Part shown: positions 35,325 through 48,370 of the stretch, piece by piece | Layout of the letters: each line of letters begins with the position of its first letter | How positions within the stretch are numbered: the stretch's first letter is position 1 | Source of the DNA: Nyssa sinensis | Lineage: Eukaryota; Streptophyta; Magnoliopsida; Cornales; Nyssaceae | Length of the DNA: 64,000 nt | NCBI GenBank assembly: GCA_008638375.1 | Contig: CM018051.1 | Coordinates: 35,065,740 to 35,129,739 of the forward strand | Direction: 5' to 3' | The notes under the pieces: model-generated | Told to the model about the DNA's origin: nothing | What the model saw: the letters and a program-made list of their open reading frames with translations, nothing else | The model's database searches: none | Made by a program: the position numbers and the translations under genes

Positions 35325-36320
35325 ACTCATTCATCCTTAGGGGCAAAATGGTAACTTTACCATTCTTGTCCCGGACCCTGTCGTGGTCTTCGGAATAGTC
35401 TTTATATCTTAAGTACAAAGTTCTACGTCCTTTGGACTCCAATCGGTATCAGTTAGGTTCTCATTTTAACCATAGGGGCAAAAATGGTAACTTTGCCATT
35501 CTTATCCCGGACCCTGTCGTGGTCCTCAGAATGTCCCATATATCTCATATGTAAATTCTTAAGTCCTTTGGACTTCGTTTGGTATCTGCTTTTGATCATC
35601 GGGACACATCGGTCATTTCTTGTTTTACGCGTTGACTGTCTCGGAGTCTTATTTATCCCTATGATAATTTATCAGATCAGTTTGACCTTTATTCGACCTC
35701 TACTTTGCACTTACAGTGCTCAGGGGTATTTTGGTCATTTTACGTTTTGTGTAATTCTGACCCCGATTCGTCATCTAATCAAGTATATAGTCTCACAAGT
35801 GTCTGGGCTTCTATTGCTATCAATTTCGTCCCAATCGGACTTCATTTGGGCTTCGTACAGTATCAGGGGTAATTTGGTAATTTCACGTGTCATATTTTTC
35901 GGCACGTCAGTTCATAAAATGGACCTCACCATTGGGTCCAGAGCGTTCGACATAATTAAGTTGGACTATCTGTAATGTTTAACTGACCCTGGGAATCATT
36001 AGGGGCAGTATGGTCATTTACACTTTATGTGTCTGTATTTTTCGGGACTTCAGTTTGTTAAACGGACCTCACCGTTGAGTTCAGAACGCCTGACATAGTC
36101 AAAATAGACTGTCTTTTATTTTTATTTGGGTCTGGTGCCATCAAGGGCAGTACAGTAATTTATCACTTACAGGTCTGTATTTTTCGGTACTGTATTTCCA
36201 AAATCGGACTGTACCATTGAGTCCGGAATGTTCGAAATAGTGAAAATACACTATTTATTTAATTTATTTGGACTCCGTTTGACATATTAAATGTCCAGGG
36301 GTAAAATCGTAATTTTACCT
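35325..36320 (-). repeat. Eight diverged ~137-bp modules in LTR E
   Basis: The word GGGGCAAAATGGTAATTTT, or a variant, recurs at about 35339, 35477, 35603, 35722, 35867, 36000, 36143 and 36297. Each module also carries a TTGAGTCCAGAATG-like word. Spacing is 119-154 bp. LTR G has the same array. Confidence 0.8.
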
Positions 36321-37958
36321 AATTAATAAAATAATAAAATAATTATTTTATTATTTAATTAATTTGTCAGGGGCTTAATTGAACAATTTCTCAAAATTCA
36401 GGGCCACAGTAGGATTCTGTTAAATAGTGGGGACAAATCCGTAATTTCAGGAACTTATAGGGGTCAAAACATAATTTTATAAATTAGGGGTTCAAACCCT
36501 TTGCTTTTTGGGTTCAGAAACTGAACCGGTCCAGAACTCCAGTGAACCAACTGGTTCACTGGCCCTCAGAAAACCGGAATTAAATATTCCTGTTATCCCC
36601 TAATTGGCCCTTGTCCATGTTCAGGATTGGCCCAATTCCGAATTTTTATTTGTTATCACCGTAACCAAACAGCCGGAATTCAATTTAAAACAAAACAGTA
36701 ATGCGTAAAACGGTGCCGTTCTATTTAAATCAGTGGCACGCTCGTAGACCAACACGTGTCCGAGTGGACTCGGCCCAACTCGAATGAGTTGGCGAGTCAA
36801 CTCTATCTTCCCCGTCGACTGCCCTTGTGTTGCCCTAATTGACAGCTTCGGTTTCCTCCATTTTCGTGGAGTTTCGAAGGCTGTTTTCAACTGATTTTGG
36901 TTCCAAACTGTTCCTAGAGGCTAAAGCAACAACTTGGCATCAATTTTGAGCTTCGAATCCAAGGATTGAGCTCTGTATAACCGATTATCATGCAGGTTTT
37001 TAGTTCGGTCGTGGGGCCTTATTTCTCAACCAAATCGCACAATTCTTGTCTTGTTGTGACCGTATATTCATGGGGATCAATATCCCGTTTAGCAATTTCA
37101 GTTTAGGAGCCTAATTTGGGAGTTGGGTTTCTTGGCCGAAAAGAAAAATTTTAGTTTTGAGGGCCCTCCAGTGTGGTTTCAGGTCGCGGATGGTGGTATT
37201 TGTAACCCTAGGAAGATCTAGTTCATTTTCAGACCATCAGTAGTCGGTTTGGTTGAGGTCAATTCAGACCTGCAACCTCAAGGTCATTAATGGCGGCCGT
37301 GTTACAGTTCTGGGGTTTCCATTGCCATCTGTCTGTCCCAATTGTTCCAGATCAGTTCTAGGGTCTCTCAGGGGCATGTATATATGATTCATATGGATTA
37401 AAAATAATCAGAGCAGTACCAATAAATCAAAACAGAAACTTTTGCAGTTGAGGTGTTTACCTCATAAACGGCCACTGTTCCTCCCTCTCAGCTCAGTTCA
37501 GTGCCTTGGTTGGGCTTGTTCAGATCCAGCCATGCCTCAGATCAGTCACACAGGGCCCAGTTCTTCCTCTCCTATGTTCATTTCTAATGAAGACATCATG
37601 CACACCATGCTTGTATTTCCATGGTCTCACCCAAACCCTCTCTCTCTAGCAGATCACATGCATGCCCCCATTGCTGCACAGTCTCCATATTTCACACACC
37701 AATATTCTGATTTCTCAATCCCCTCTCATGGTGTGCCTAATTCCTATACCCAATATATATTTCATATATATCTCCCCTAGGATTCCTATACATATACATA
37801 TATGTATATCACTTGTAGGGATCAGTATAGGGCAGAGAAATGATGGAGCTGAGGGGAGCAATCATGTGGGGTTTGCATGCAACCTCATTGGTCAGTTTGG
37901 GTGGCAGATTAGGATAATTCAATGCTATATACAAATAAGTTGCAAATATATGCACAAA

Positions 37959-38040
37959 GGTGTGGGTAGCCCAACTGGTAAGTTTTTGGATAAAATTACT
38001 TTCCACCCAAAGGTCAAGGGTTCAATTCCCTTGGCCTCCC
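37959..38040 (+). repeat. tRNA-like segment antisense in LTR E
   Basis: The segment has a box A-like GGGTAGCCCAACTGGTAAG and a perfect five-pair T-arm (AAGGG, loop TTCAATT, CCCTT) followed by GGCCTCCC. The acceptor stem pairs poorly and no clean anticodon arm is present, so it is a tRNA-derived relic, perhaps from a SINE, rather than a tRNA gene. It lies about 415-495 bp from the LTR start, as in F and G. Confidence 0.6.
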
Positions 38041-40544
38041 ATTTGGCCATTTTTCCCATATTTTCGGTTAAGGCCACGTTTGGTTGCGCAGAAATTCAGT
38101 TTCAGTATTTCCTTCATAACTTTCATTCCGTAACTCCTTTTTCGACACGGTTTGTTCCGAGAGTTTCATATTTCAGTTATCTTCAGTGTCAGAGGTTCCG
38201 TGTCATTTATTAAACATTCGGGATTTTCCGAGTCAGCTAACTCGGATTTCGTTAGTGTTAAAGCGGTGTTATTTCGCCGAATTAATCAGTAATTGGGTTC
38301 GGGTATTTTACCCTTTTCCTCCAGACATATTTAATTATTTTATCGGTCTATCATGACCGCCGGGATTATGATTAATTCCCTAGATCATTCTATAAGCCGG
38401 TATTAATTAATAATTAATAACTAATTATTAATTACGCAAAGTCGGGGTGTTACACTTTTGGACTTCATTTGGTATCTGCTTTTGATCATCGGGACACATT
38501 GTTCATTTCTCATTTTACACGTTGACTGTTCCGGAGTCTTATTTAGCCCTTCAATTTCTGTAATTATGCTTATGATAATTTATTAGGTCAGATTGGCCTT
38601 TACTCGGCCTCTACTTTGCACTTACCATGCTCAGGGGTATTTTGATCATTTTACGTCTTGTAAGATTCTGACCCTAATTCGTCATTTAATTATGCGTATA
38701 GTTTTACGAGTGTTTGGGCTTCTATCGGTATTAATTTCGTCCTATTTGGACTTCATTTGGACTTCGTATGGCATCAGGGGCATTTTGGTAATTTTATACT
38801 TTCACCCGTCACGTTTTTCGGTACTTCGTTTGCTAGCACGGACTCCACCGTTGAGTCCAGAATGCCCAACATAATTAAAATGGACGATCTTTTATTTTTA
38901 TTTGGCCTTAGGTATCATTAGGGACAATTCAGTCATTTATCATTTACGTATCTATATTTTTTGGGACTTAATTTTCTAAATCGGACTCCGCCATTGAGTC
39001 CGGAATGCCCGAATTAGTAGAAATACACTGTTTATTTATTTTATTTGGACCTCGTTTGACGTAATTAGTGTCCAAGGGTAAAATGGTAATTTTGCCTAAT
39101 TAATAAAATAATTATTTTATTATTTATTTATTTATTTATTTTTTCCAGGGGCATATTTGAATTTATTCTTTTAAAATCTGGGCCACAATATATTTATTCG
39201 AAATAGTTGGGAGTCAAAATGTAATTCCATAAAAGTTTGGGGACCAAAACAGAATTTTAGAAAGAAGGGTTCAGAACCGTCCGGTTTAGGGTTCAATCAG
39301 TTGAACCGGTTCAAAACTTCCTAAAACCAACCGGTTCATTTTCTGTCGTTACGTCACGATGATGTCACGATGACATCGGCTTAATAAACAAAACGGCAGC
39401 GTTTTGTTTAATGAAGAGATCCGCTTTAAACGGCCAGGACCCGAACTGATTTCAACCCGATACCTTACCCAATGCCGACCCGAACTGTTCATCATCTCCA
39501 CCAAACTAGGGTTTCACCACCCTTTTTCCACAGTCGTCTTCTCCGGCGACGGCATGGAGATTCCGGTAGATGTTTGGGTTCGGTCCGACGGGGTTCGAAA
39601 GGAAATTTCATAAGGATTTCAGATATGCTGTTAGATTTATGTTTGGACTACGTCTTGGCCATCGAACGGCCAGTTACAGTGGCTGCTACCTAGATTCCGG
39701 CGACATCCCAATTTCAGTTTCGCACGTTTTGGAATCGTTTTGACCCCCGTTTTTGGTCACTTTAATCTTCTGGGACCCTTAGGATCAGTTTGGTATACTT
39801 AAAACCTACAAAATATATCGATTTGAAAGATTATCGTTTTGGTCAGCCGCACCTGCAACTACCCCTTACTCGTTCGTTTTTGGACCATTTTGGTCCACTC
39901 AACTTGCATTGAAATCCATTTTTCATGTTCTTTACGCCCAAGTATTTTAAATCAAGCTTAGGGTTAGTTTTTCAAAAACCCAGAATGTCTATTCTCGGTT
40001 TCTCATGGTCTAATGCCCAAACAGTTTAGTTTTTACCTCATTCTCTGTTATTTTCATCCTCTTCTACATTCAAATGCATGCATGCAGTTCATATGGTTTA
40101 AGTAACACCAAACAGCACTGAAATTCAGAAAAATCAGAAACCATGTTTAATGTTTTATACCTTCAATCAGATCCTCCCTTTATTAGGCTCGGTGTGGAAT
40201 TGTTGGTTGTGCTAGCTCAGTTCCAGTCGTGCCTTAGTTCCTTCCTCCTTTGTGCACCTCCCACATGCATGTACACTTGATCTCACCCCTATTGTTTCTC
40301 TCACTACTCTCTCTTTAGCAGAGCTTATGCATACACTCACAGATTTGATTCTGATCTCCTTTACTTCGCACAATATAGATTTATACATCATATATTAAAT
40401 TTCATATATTTGATGTGATATGCATGAAGTTCAATTGGTGGGTGTGGTGGTCCAATGAGGGGCTGCCACCTCATTTTGATAATCAGAATTTATGCATTCT
40501 ACCTTATATATATGTGTATCTCAAATACAATAAAGCACAAAAGT

Positions 40545-40626
40545 GCTTGTGGCCACATGGTTAAATTTTTGGAAGGAAATTTCTTACTATTTCAGGTCTA
40601 GGGATCAATTCCCATGACCACCCGTT
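40545..40626 (+). repeat. tRNA-like segment antisense in LTR F
   Basis: This is the counterpart of the segments in E and G at the same LTR offset. The T-arm is weaker (TAGGG, loop ATCAATT, CCCAT), followed by GACCACCC. The box A-like part reads TGTGGCCACATGGTTAA. Confidence 0.45.
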
Positions 40627-41248
40627 TTTGTCACTTTTGACCAATTTTCATCTTAGGCCTTGTTTGGCTAACACAGATTTCCGTTTTTAGTGTTTCCTTT
40701 CTAACTTTCATTCCATAGCTCCTTTTTCGACGCGGTTTCTTCCGGTCAGTTCTTATTTGAATTAGTCTTGGTGTCAAAGGCTCCGTGTCAGTTATTATCT
40801 ATTTGTGGCCTTCATAGTTTGCTAATTCGAGTCCCGTCAGTGTTGAAACGACATTATTTCACCGAATTAATCAGTAATTTGGTTTGGGTGTTACACCCTC
40901 TTCTCCGGACATGTTTAATTATTCTATTGGTCTATCGTGAACGCTGAGAGATTCCCAAGTAACTCCTTTGATTATTTTTTAAGTCAGTGCTAATTAAAAA
41001 TTAGCGAACTAATTATTGATAAATTGGGTCGGGGGGTTACAAATTAGGTTATTGTTGATAGGTTTGTATCTTTGAACAATTCTTATTTATATATTGGTGG
41101 AAGGACTTATATGTTGGATTAATCATGTTGAGTGATTTTGTTATTGTGGCATCGTTGTTGTAGGCAAGACTTGTAACTAACAATTGAGAAATTTTTAATT
41201 CTAGAACCAACCTATTCAACCCCCTTTCTAGGTTTAATTCACACTTTG

Positions 41249-41460
41249 GGACCTTAAGTGATATTCTAGTGGTATTGATCTATAACAAACAACATGAAAA
41301 TATGTGTCTAACCATTTTCCCCAAATATCCAAACATGTTCATCTATAGCCTTAAGGATTGTTATCATCCTAGCTTTATAGTAGGCATAATTGTTTCCATC
41401 AAACAATGGTGGATAAGTGATAGAGCCACTTTCAAATAAATCAACATGGTATTAAACACA
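41249..41460 (-). pseudogene. Ty1/copia gag pseudogene, N-terminal part
   Basis: Minus-strand translation contains PPLFDGNNYAYYK and then IDEHVWIFGENG, matching the conserved start of copia gag (PPxFxGxNYxxWKxRM...IDxxxWxxVxNG). It continues in the copia gag fragment at 28435-29229 once LTR L is disregarded. Stops are present and it is non-functional. Confidence 0.75.
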
Positions 41461-41845
41461 CCACAATGAATTTAAAATATTTTGAAAAAATTTTGTGTGT
41501 GTGCATGCGCATGTGCAACCAACCTAGGCCAGTATATTGAAATCCAAAATACCAGTTTGCCCATATCTGTTCAACTTCATGGTTCTGCACTGAAGCTTAT
41601 ATAGTTATCCACTTGAGTATATGACACTTATGGACTTAGACTCAACATAACTCCAATTATAACTCTAATTTTATCAAACAGGATTTACTAACATATAAAT
41701 TAACTCATAATTCTAACATATCATTTGTTAGACAATATGTCATTACCCTGGTTATCAAAATCGTAGTGTGAATTCTTAAAACACTAATTACCAATCATAA
41801 TTTACAATTAGTCATGCCTCAGGTCCTCAAGATCCTAAGTGTAGC
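41461..41845. other. No gene recognised
   Basis: This may be the leader of the copia element. A (TG)n stretch is near 41495-41515. No ORF, splice signal or terminal motif was found that I trust. Confidence 0.4.
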
Positions 41846-44800
41846 TATTACATCCCATACCCCACTTTATGCGGATTAGGGATAATGACTAGTCAGTTAG
41901 GTACTTCGCCAATACACTAACTCTGTTTAGCATATTAATGATGTGTCTAATCGAAACCTCTTAACATATCTAAGTAGATTGCAATCAGTTATATAAACTT
42001 ATACAGCGAAAATCTGAGTCTATAAAAAATTTTGTTTGAATGCAGTCACACTCAGTAGAGTATAAGTAACATAACATCAGAGATACAATAATATGAGCCT
42101 ATCATTACATTATATGTGAGTATCTAAACTAATACATCATTGATGAATATCGTTCACATTCCATTTGTACTTTAAGCTATCATATCAGTTTGCTATCTAT
42201 CACTCCATGTTGCTATCTCTATGGCTGGAATACTAATCCTCTTTTAGATAGAGTCTTTGTTCATCTTAACTTACTAACATCTGGGTCTATAAATTCTTAT
42301 TCATTCTTGAAAAATATACGATAAAACCCTATGAGCTTAATGAAAAGCTCGTGAGTAACACCAGTCCCTTGTCATGGGTTTTCAAAAACTGCTTTTCAAA
42401 AATTTCATAAACTTTCATTACTTTCATGGATAGCTTTTAAAAAGAAGTTGTATTGAAAGCTACTGGAATTCTTGAAATATAAACATATAACTGAGAGTTG
42501 CAAGATATTTGATTGAAATCATGCAAGATTTTTATGCCAAATAGTTTTGCAAGAAAAAATATCACATCATAAAATTTGTAGCTGAGAAATGCTAACGATA
42601 AAGTAGTACACGTCAAAACATTTTATAAGTTGTCCCTTAGGACATTAGGTTATCACATGGTGACCATATTGTAATTTAGAGCTCATGGCTTACATTACCT
42701 ATCATTCTATAAGTTGTCACATGGTGACTAGTAGTAATTTAGAGCTCATGACTTACATTACCTACAATGAAAACTTATTTGAAGTCTACCGGCTCTTTGT
42801 CCCGGGCACAATTTACGTTGACTAGCTCTTTACCCCCAATCGAGTTTGTAAAAGTGACATGTAAAATGGCATTAAAAACATGCTTGTAAAACATTCTTTA
42901 GTCTATCCATGTTATAAAACATTTAAAGAGATGCTACTTAAAAACATGTAATTCAAACATTTATCTTAGCATTCTGAAAACAGTCTTGTAGTTGAAATAT
43001 TTAGCATAATAGTCTAAAACACGTTATAAAGTTGAAAGAACTGCATGCAATGTTATAAAGGTGTAAAGAATTGCATTTTATGGAAAAGACTCCACTTCAA
43101 GGTTCAAGGTTCAAGGTTACTCACATGTGGTCCAGAGTCTATAGTCACTTGCTTACTCACTTACTTGACCTGCCTTGGCATTCGTCTTATCTCTATTTCC
43201 TAATTGATGATCCTAAATCAAGGATCAGAACACATTGGTACTTAACAATATATATCTCAATTTACTTATTTGTTTACTTAATGTTCTTTGTCACTTTTGG
43301 ACTTAATCTTACAGTTTAGGATTCCCTCATGGCCTTTAGTTAGGGTTCCTAACATTTCGTTGTTCATTATGTGGCTTACTTTAGCCATTAGGGGCATTTT
43401 AGTCATTTATCATTTACATGTTTTATACTGTTCGATACTTTATTTACCTTAATGGACTTTATTTTTTAGTACAATGGGTCTTTTAACCGTATGGTAGTAC
43501 CTTTTTTAGTTTCTAAGTTCATTTGATCGTTTAATTAAGCCTCAATGGCAGTTTGGTAATCTTATTGTTTATAACTCGTGTCTTAGGTACCCAAGTATCT
43601 TAAACGGAGCTTATGTTTTCACTTAGGGGCTCCTATATACGTTGATATATGTTTCTATTTACTTTATATACTCTTTTGGTAGCTTTATTAAGCCTTAGGG
43701 ACGTATTCGTCATTTTTTAATTTGTTTCGGTGTCCTATTTTTTTAAAATGGACGTCGCGTTAGGTCTAAAATATTGAAGATAATAAATTTAGGTTTTTTC
43801 GAATCTTAATTTTCCTATATGTGGCTTATATTAAGTCTAGGGGCATTTTCATAATTTTACACTTTCTTACGGGACCACGTTTAGGTACCTTGATGCTCAG
43901 TTTGACCTCACTGTTAGGTTCAGAGCGTCCAAAAATATTAAATATGTCCCTCTTCTATATTTTCCTAGTTAGTCTGGTAGCCCGTACAACACTACGGGAA
44001 GTTTAAGAATTTCACATTTTCTGGTATCTGTATTTTTGATACCTCGTTTGACTAAACAAACCCCACTGTAAAGTCTGGGACGTCGAAAAACGTTAAGATA
44101 GGTATTTTCATAGTCATCAGAGTTCAATTGATAGCTTAATTAATGCATTAGGAAACAATTAGAATTATCCTAGTTTTCTGTTCATATTTTTCAAGGTCTA
44201 ATTTTTCAAATCAGACTTCGCTATTGAGTCCAGAATGCCCAAAATTATTGGGTTAGACTCTTCTTGTATTTTAATTGACCTTTGTTTGGCATATTTTTAG
44301 CTTAAGAGCATTTTAGTAATTTCTCTTAATTTAAAAAGCATTTAAAAATTAATTTTGGGGTAATCTGTAATTTAAAAAAAATTATTGGGGTAAAAATAAA
44401 ATTTTAAAAAATTCTAAGTTGAATCGTCTGGTGTAGTTCATTTGCAAGTGGACTGATTCAAATATAAAGAACGAACCGGTTCATTTGGTTCTCTATGTCA
44501 TGCTGACGTCAACCCTTCATTAGTCGAAATGACGCTATTTAGCTTTAGTTTAGATCCGTTTTAATGAGGGTTAGGATCTGACCCGTATCTGGCCCGATCC
44601 GGCTTGAGACTCGACCCATTACACTGTTCATCGTATTCTTTACGTGACAGTTACCGTAGCCCTAAAAACCAAAAAGTTTCAAACGTGATTTCTTCCAATT
44701 TTGAACATTTTTTCCAATTTGTTTTCAATACCCATCATCCTACAATGTTTCAATTTAGGGTTCTTCATTGATTTGGAACTTTAATTCGCACAAGGAAGCT

Positions 44801-47244
44801 CGGTCCAAGCTTCATAGCTGCTTTGGATATTTCCTTATTATATACTGGTTTTTTAACCAATTTCATTCTCGTTTGTTCCATTGTGTTCCTTGCTTCGGGG
44901 GCTTTCAATGCCCGTTTTAAAGATCAAGTGTAGTGCTTGATTTTCGCGATTTGGCTTTAGAGTTGAAACCTGTAACTTGCGATTTGGAGCCCTTGTTTGG
45001 AGCTTTTTGATCATGGACCAACATTTTTTGTGATCCTTAAGAGTCCTAGTTTCAATCCCAATCAAATCAATTTAGGTTTGGTTTAGTTCAGAACAAACCC
45101 AGTTGCTTGGTGGTCTGTTAATGGCGATTTGTCAGATTTTGACTACTTTAGGTTATTTTTTCTCATGAAATAAACCCAAAATTCAAATAGAAACTTAAAA
45201 GAATTAAAATGGATTAAACTAACATGTTTGAAGCTTCAATCCTCTATTTCATGATTTTCTCTCTCTTGAACTTCTTTCTCTCTCTTCTGTTCCATGGCTC
45301 GTTCCTTCTATTCCATGCTTGTCTCTCTTTCATTCTCCTCGAACACATCCCTTCTAGGGTTTTTAACATACATATGTGTATATATATATACATACACACT
45401 TTCTTCTACCAACTGCCCCTTTATCAGTCTCTCTCACCTCACTCTATTCCAATCATCTTCCTTTATTTGGGTTGGCTAACATAGTGCTATAGCTCCCATT
45501 CCCTCTTCGTCTTCAAGCTGCACATGAGCAGCCCACTTAGCCTCCCTTTGCACCACTCACAAGCACACACATCACTTATTTCACACATATCACACCTTAA
45601 ACACACACACTTTTATCAACGCACTATTTGTGTCACATCCCGAACCCCACCCTACGCAGATGTCGAGGACGTGACTGCCAGTTGGTCGCGACGCAACCAA
45701 CCAAAGGCAAATTCTGAACTTTCCGACAAATTGCACTCCAACTGTAGGGTCAGATGCAGCGGAATTTAAAACTTTTTCTTTGTGTCACGGGAATGCAACT
45801 CACTTATCCATCATAAGTATATGCATCACAGAGCAAGACTAAATCCAGTCAGTCAACAATTCTAATCTCAGAGCATATCTAAAATCAAGCATATAACAAC
45901 AGAGCAGATCTAATATCTCTAGAGTACCATTAATTCCATGAGCCATGTTTATCCAGTATATATCAGTCAAGTCAGTCATAACATACCACTCATCGGAATA
46001 ACCAGGTTCAATCCATAATAAACCAGTCTCTACAATTCAGTGCCGTCAGATCCTTACTTGCGATGCCACTTGGCCTATTCATGTCATGTCATAGTACCTT
46101 CTAATCCAATGGAGGTAATTCCTGAAAAATGTCAGAATAATGGGGTGAGCTTAAATAAGCCCAGTGAGTAACACAGATTCCCTATCATGGGTTTCAAAAC
46201 CAGTTTTGTGCTTTCAAGGCACATGGATAATTTAGTCATTTCAAAAATAACTATTTTTGTAAGTCCATTTCATAAGCAGTCTAGTACAATATAACAGAAT
46301 CGAACAGACAATACAAACGGATCGGAACATGACACCAATCGGTCAGAACAATAACTATTGCTAATATATCGGTCAAGACACAGACTCTTCATTAACGGAA
46401 CGAATCATAACGGAACTGGACCATATATCAATCAAGACAGACAGATCATCAACGGACGGGACATATCGGAACCGGACGGAACATATCAATCGAGGCAGAC
46501 ATATCATTAACGGACAGCACATAACCGAACTGAACGGAATCCCTAATTCGAAGGACACAAGCACATCACGTGGAATGTGGTACAAAGGGCGTACATTAAG
46601 TACATACATTTAAACAATATAGCATTCAGACAGTATACTATACAAAGCTGTACGATACAACAAAATGTTGTTCTTTGCCTATATCACATGGTTCATTTAA
46701 TCGTTTCAGAAATAATGGTTCAATATATCCATTTTATCTCAACAGTTCAATACGGGCAAAACAGTACGGAATGCTAGCATAGGGATCAGGAATATAGTCA
46801 ATTATTTAAAAAGACTAAAACCATGTCATAAGTGATATAGTACGGAAAACATGCATTTAAATAATTGCACTTAAATAATTGCATTCAAAACAGATCAGTA
46901 AATCAAGGGACAGTATCAAAACAGTGTCAAAACAGTGTCAGAAGTTACTCACAAACTTTACGCTAATTTCCTTGCATAAATAATCCGATAACCTCCAGGT
47001 ACGTCAGGCATCTCCATGTATATCCTGAATAATAGTCATCAATCACAGACAGATCAGAACTCATCCATTCAGGTCTCATTCGTCATCTTAGGTATCTATC
47101 GGATTACCTAAGATAGCCTAGTAGCCTATCGCCCTTCCATTGGGTCTCACACGAGGCTATTTCTTTCTTTAATTAGGCTTAGCAGTTATTAGGATTATAT
47201 CCTAAGTCATTTAGACTTCAATTGTTATCAGTCAGGCACTCATT

Positions 47245-48370
47245 CAACCTTAGGGGCAAAATGGTAATTTTACCATTCTTGTCTCCGACCCTGTCGTGGT
47301 CTTCGGAATAGTCTTTATATCTTAAGTACAAAGTTCTACGTCCTTTGGACTCAAATCGGTATCAGTTAGGTTCTTATTTAGCCTTAGGGGCAAAATGGTA
47401 ATTTTGCCATTCTTATCCCGGACCCTGTTATGGTCCTCAGAATATCCCATATATCGTATATATGAAGTTTTAAGTCTTTTAGACTTTAATCGGTATCAAC
47501 TGGGTACTTATTTAGTCTTAGGGGCAAAATGGTAATTTTGTCATTTTTGCCCGGGACCCTATCATGGTTCTCAGAACGTCCCATATATCTCATGTATAAA
47601 TTTATAAGTCCCTTGGACTTCATTTGGTATCTGCTTTAGATCGTCGGAACACATCGATCATTTCTCGTTTTACGCGTTGACTGTCTCAGAGTCTTATTTA
47701 GCCCTTCAGTGTTCATAATTATCCCTATGATAATTTATCAGATCAGTTTGACCTTTATCTTGCACTTACAGTGCTCAGGGGTATTTTGGTCATTTTACGT
47801 TGTGTGTAATTCTGACCCCGATTCGTCATCTAATCAAGTATACAGTCTCACCAGTGTCTGGGCTCCTACCGGTATCAGTTTCGTCCCAATCGGACTTTGT
47901 TTAGGTCTCGTACGGTATCAGGGGTAATTTGGTAATTTCATGTGTCGTATTTTTCGGCACGTCAGTTCATAAAATGGACCTCGCCATTGGGTCCAGAGTG
48001 TCCAACATAGTGAAATTGGACTGTCTGTTATGTTTAATCGGCCCTGAGTATCATTAAGGGCAATTCGGTCATTTATACCTACGTGTCTGTATTTTTCAGG
48101 ACCTCAGTTCATTAAACGGACCTCACCGTTGAGTCCAGAATGCACGAGATAGTCAAAATAGACTGTCTGATATTTTTATTTGGGTCTGGTGCCATCAGGG
48201 GCAGTTCAGTAATTTATCACTTACAGGTCTGTATTTTTCGGTACTATATTTCCCAATTTGGACTGTACCATTGAGTCCAGAATATTTGAAATAGTGAAAA
48301 TACACTATTTATTTACTTAATTTGGACTTCGTTTGACATATTTAATGTCCAGGGGTAAAATTGTAATTTT
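47245..48370 (-). repeat. About nine diverged ~137-bp modules in LTR G
   Basis: GGGGCAAAATGGTAATTTT-type words recur at about 47251, 47389, 47521, 47650, 47778, 47918, 48057, 48197 and 48352. It is orthologous to the array in E and shows the same drift from module to module. Confidence 0.8.

Larger units (their letters stand above)
32522..38454 (-). mobile_element. Solo long LTR, copy E, nested in F
   Basis: The 5933-bp segment starts TGTCACATCCCGAACCCCAC and ends AAAGTCGGGGTGTTACA. Flanks are ATTTT and CTTTT (4 of 5 match). It is the longest family member here because tandem arrays expanded in its candidate last intron (minus strand, 35038 down to 32961). It has eight repeat modules (35.3-36.3 kb), leader donor ATGAG|GTAAAC near 37455 and an antisense tRNA-like segment at 37959-38040. 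The long plus-strand ORFs at 35484-35975 and 37662-38213 fall in modules and U3 and have no recognisable family. Confidence 0.88.
30557..41041 (-). mobile_element. Solo long LTR, copy F, interrupted by E
   Basis: On the plus strand it starts TGTCACGACCCGAAACCCAC and ends GGGTCGGGGGGTTACA, flanked by exact AATTA (30552-30556 and 41042-41046). Without E and its duplication it is about 4.55 kb. Minus-strand splice signals: donor GAG|GTAAGTAA (intron edge at 32120) and acceptor TTTTTCAG|GTGA (31107), giving a candidate intron of about 1.0 kb. It has repeat modules and an antisense tRNA-like segment near 40545-40626. No ORF like those in B and D is visible. Confidence 0.9.
29235..41243 (+). mobile_element. 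Solo copia-type LTR (L) carrying nested LTRs F and E
   Basis: The LTR starts TGTGTTATCATTAC and ends GGTTTAATTCACA, flanked by exact CTTTG (29230-29234 and 41244-41248). Removing F leaves about 1.5 kb. The tail CAACCTATTCAACCCCCTTT is typical of copia U5 ends. It inserted into the copia gag pseudogene, whose two parts lie on either side. It contains GTTCG/CGAAC-rich short inverted motifs at 29560-29710. Confidence 0.85.

Noticed and set aside
35484..35975. 163-codon plus-strand ORF
   Set aside because: It lies wholly in the diverged LTR modules; the hydrophobic character comes from T-rich repeats.
37959..38040. Functional tRNA gene
   Set aside because: The T-arm is good, but the acceptor stem does not pair and there is no clean anticodon arm.
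37662..38213. 183-codon plus-strand ORF in LTR E
   Set aside because: It is antisense to the LTR and crosses the tRNA-like segment; G has no matching open frame, so it is chance.
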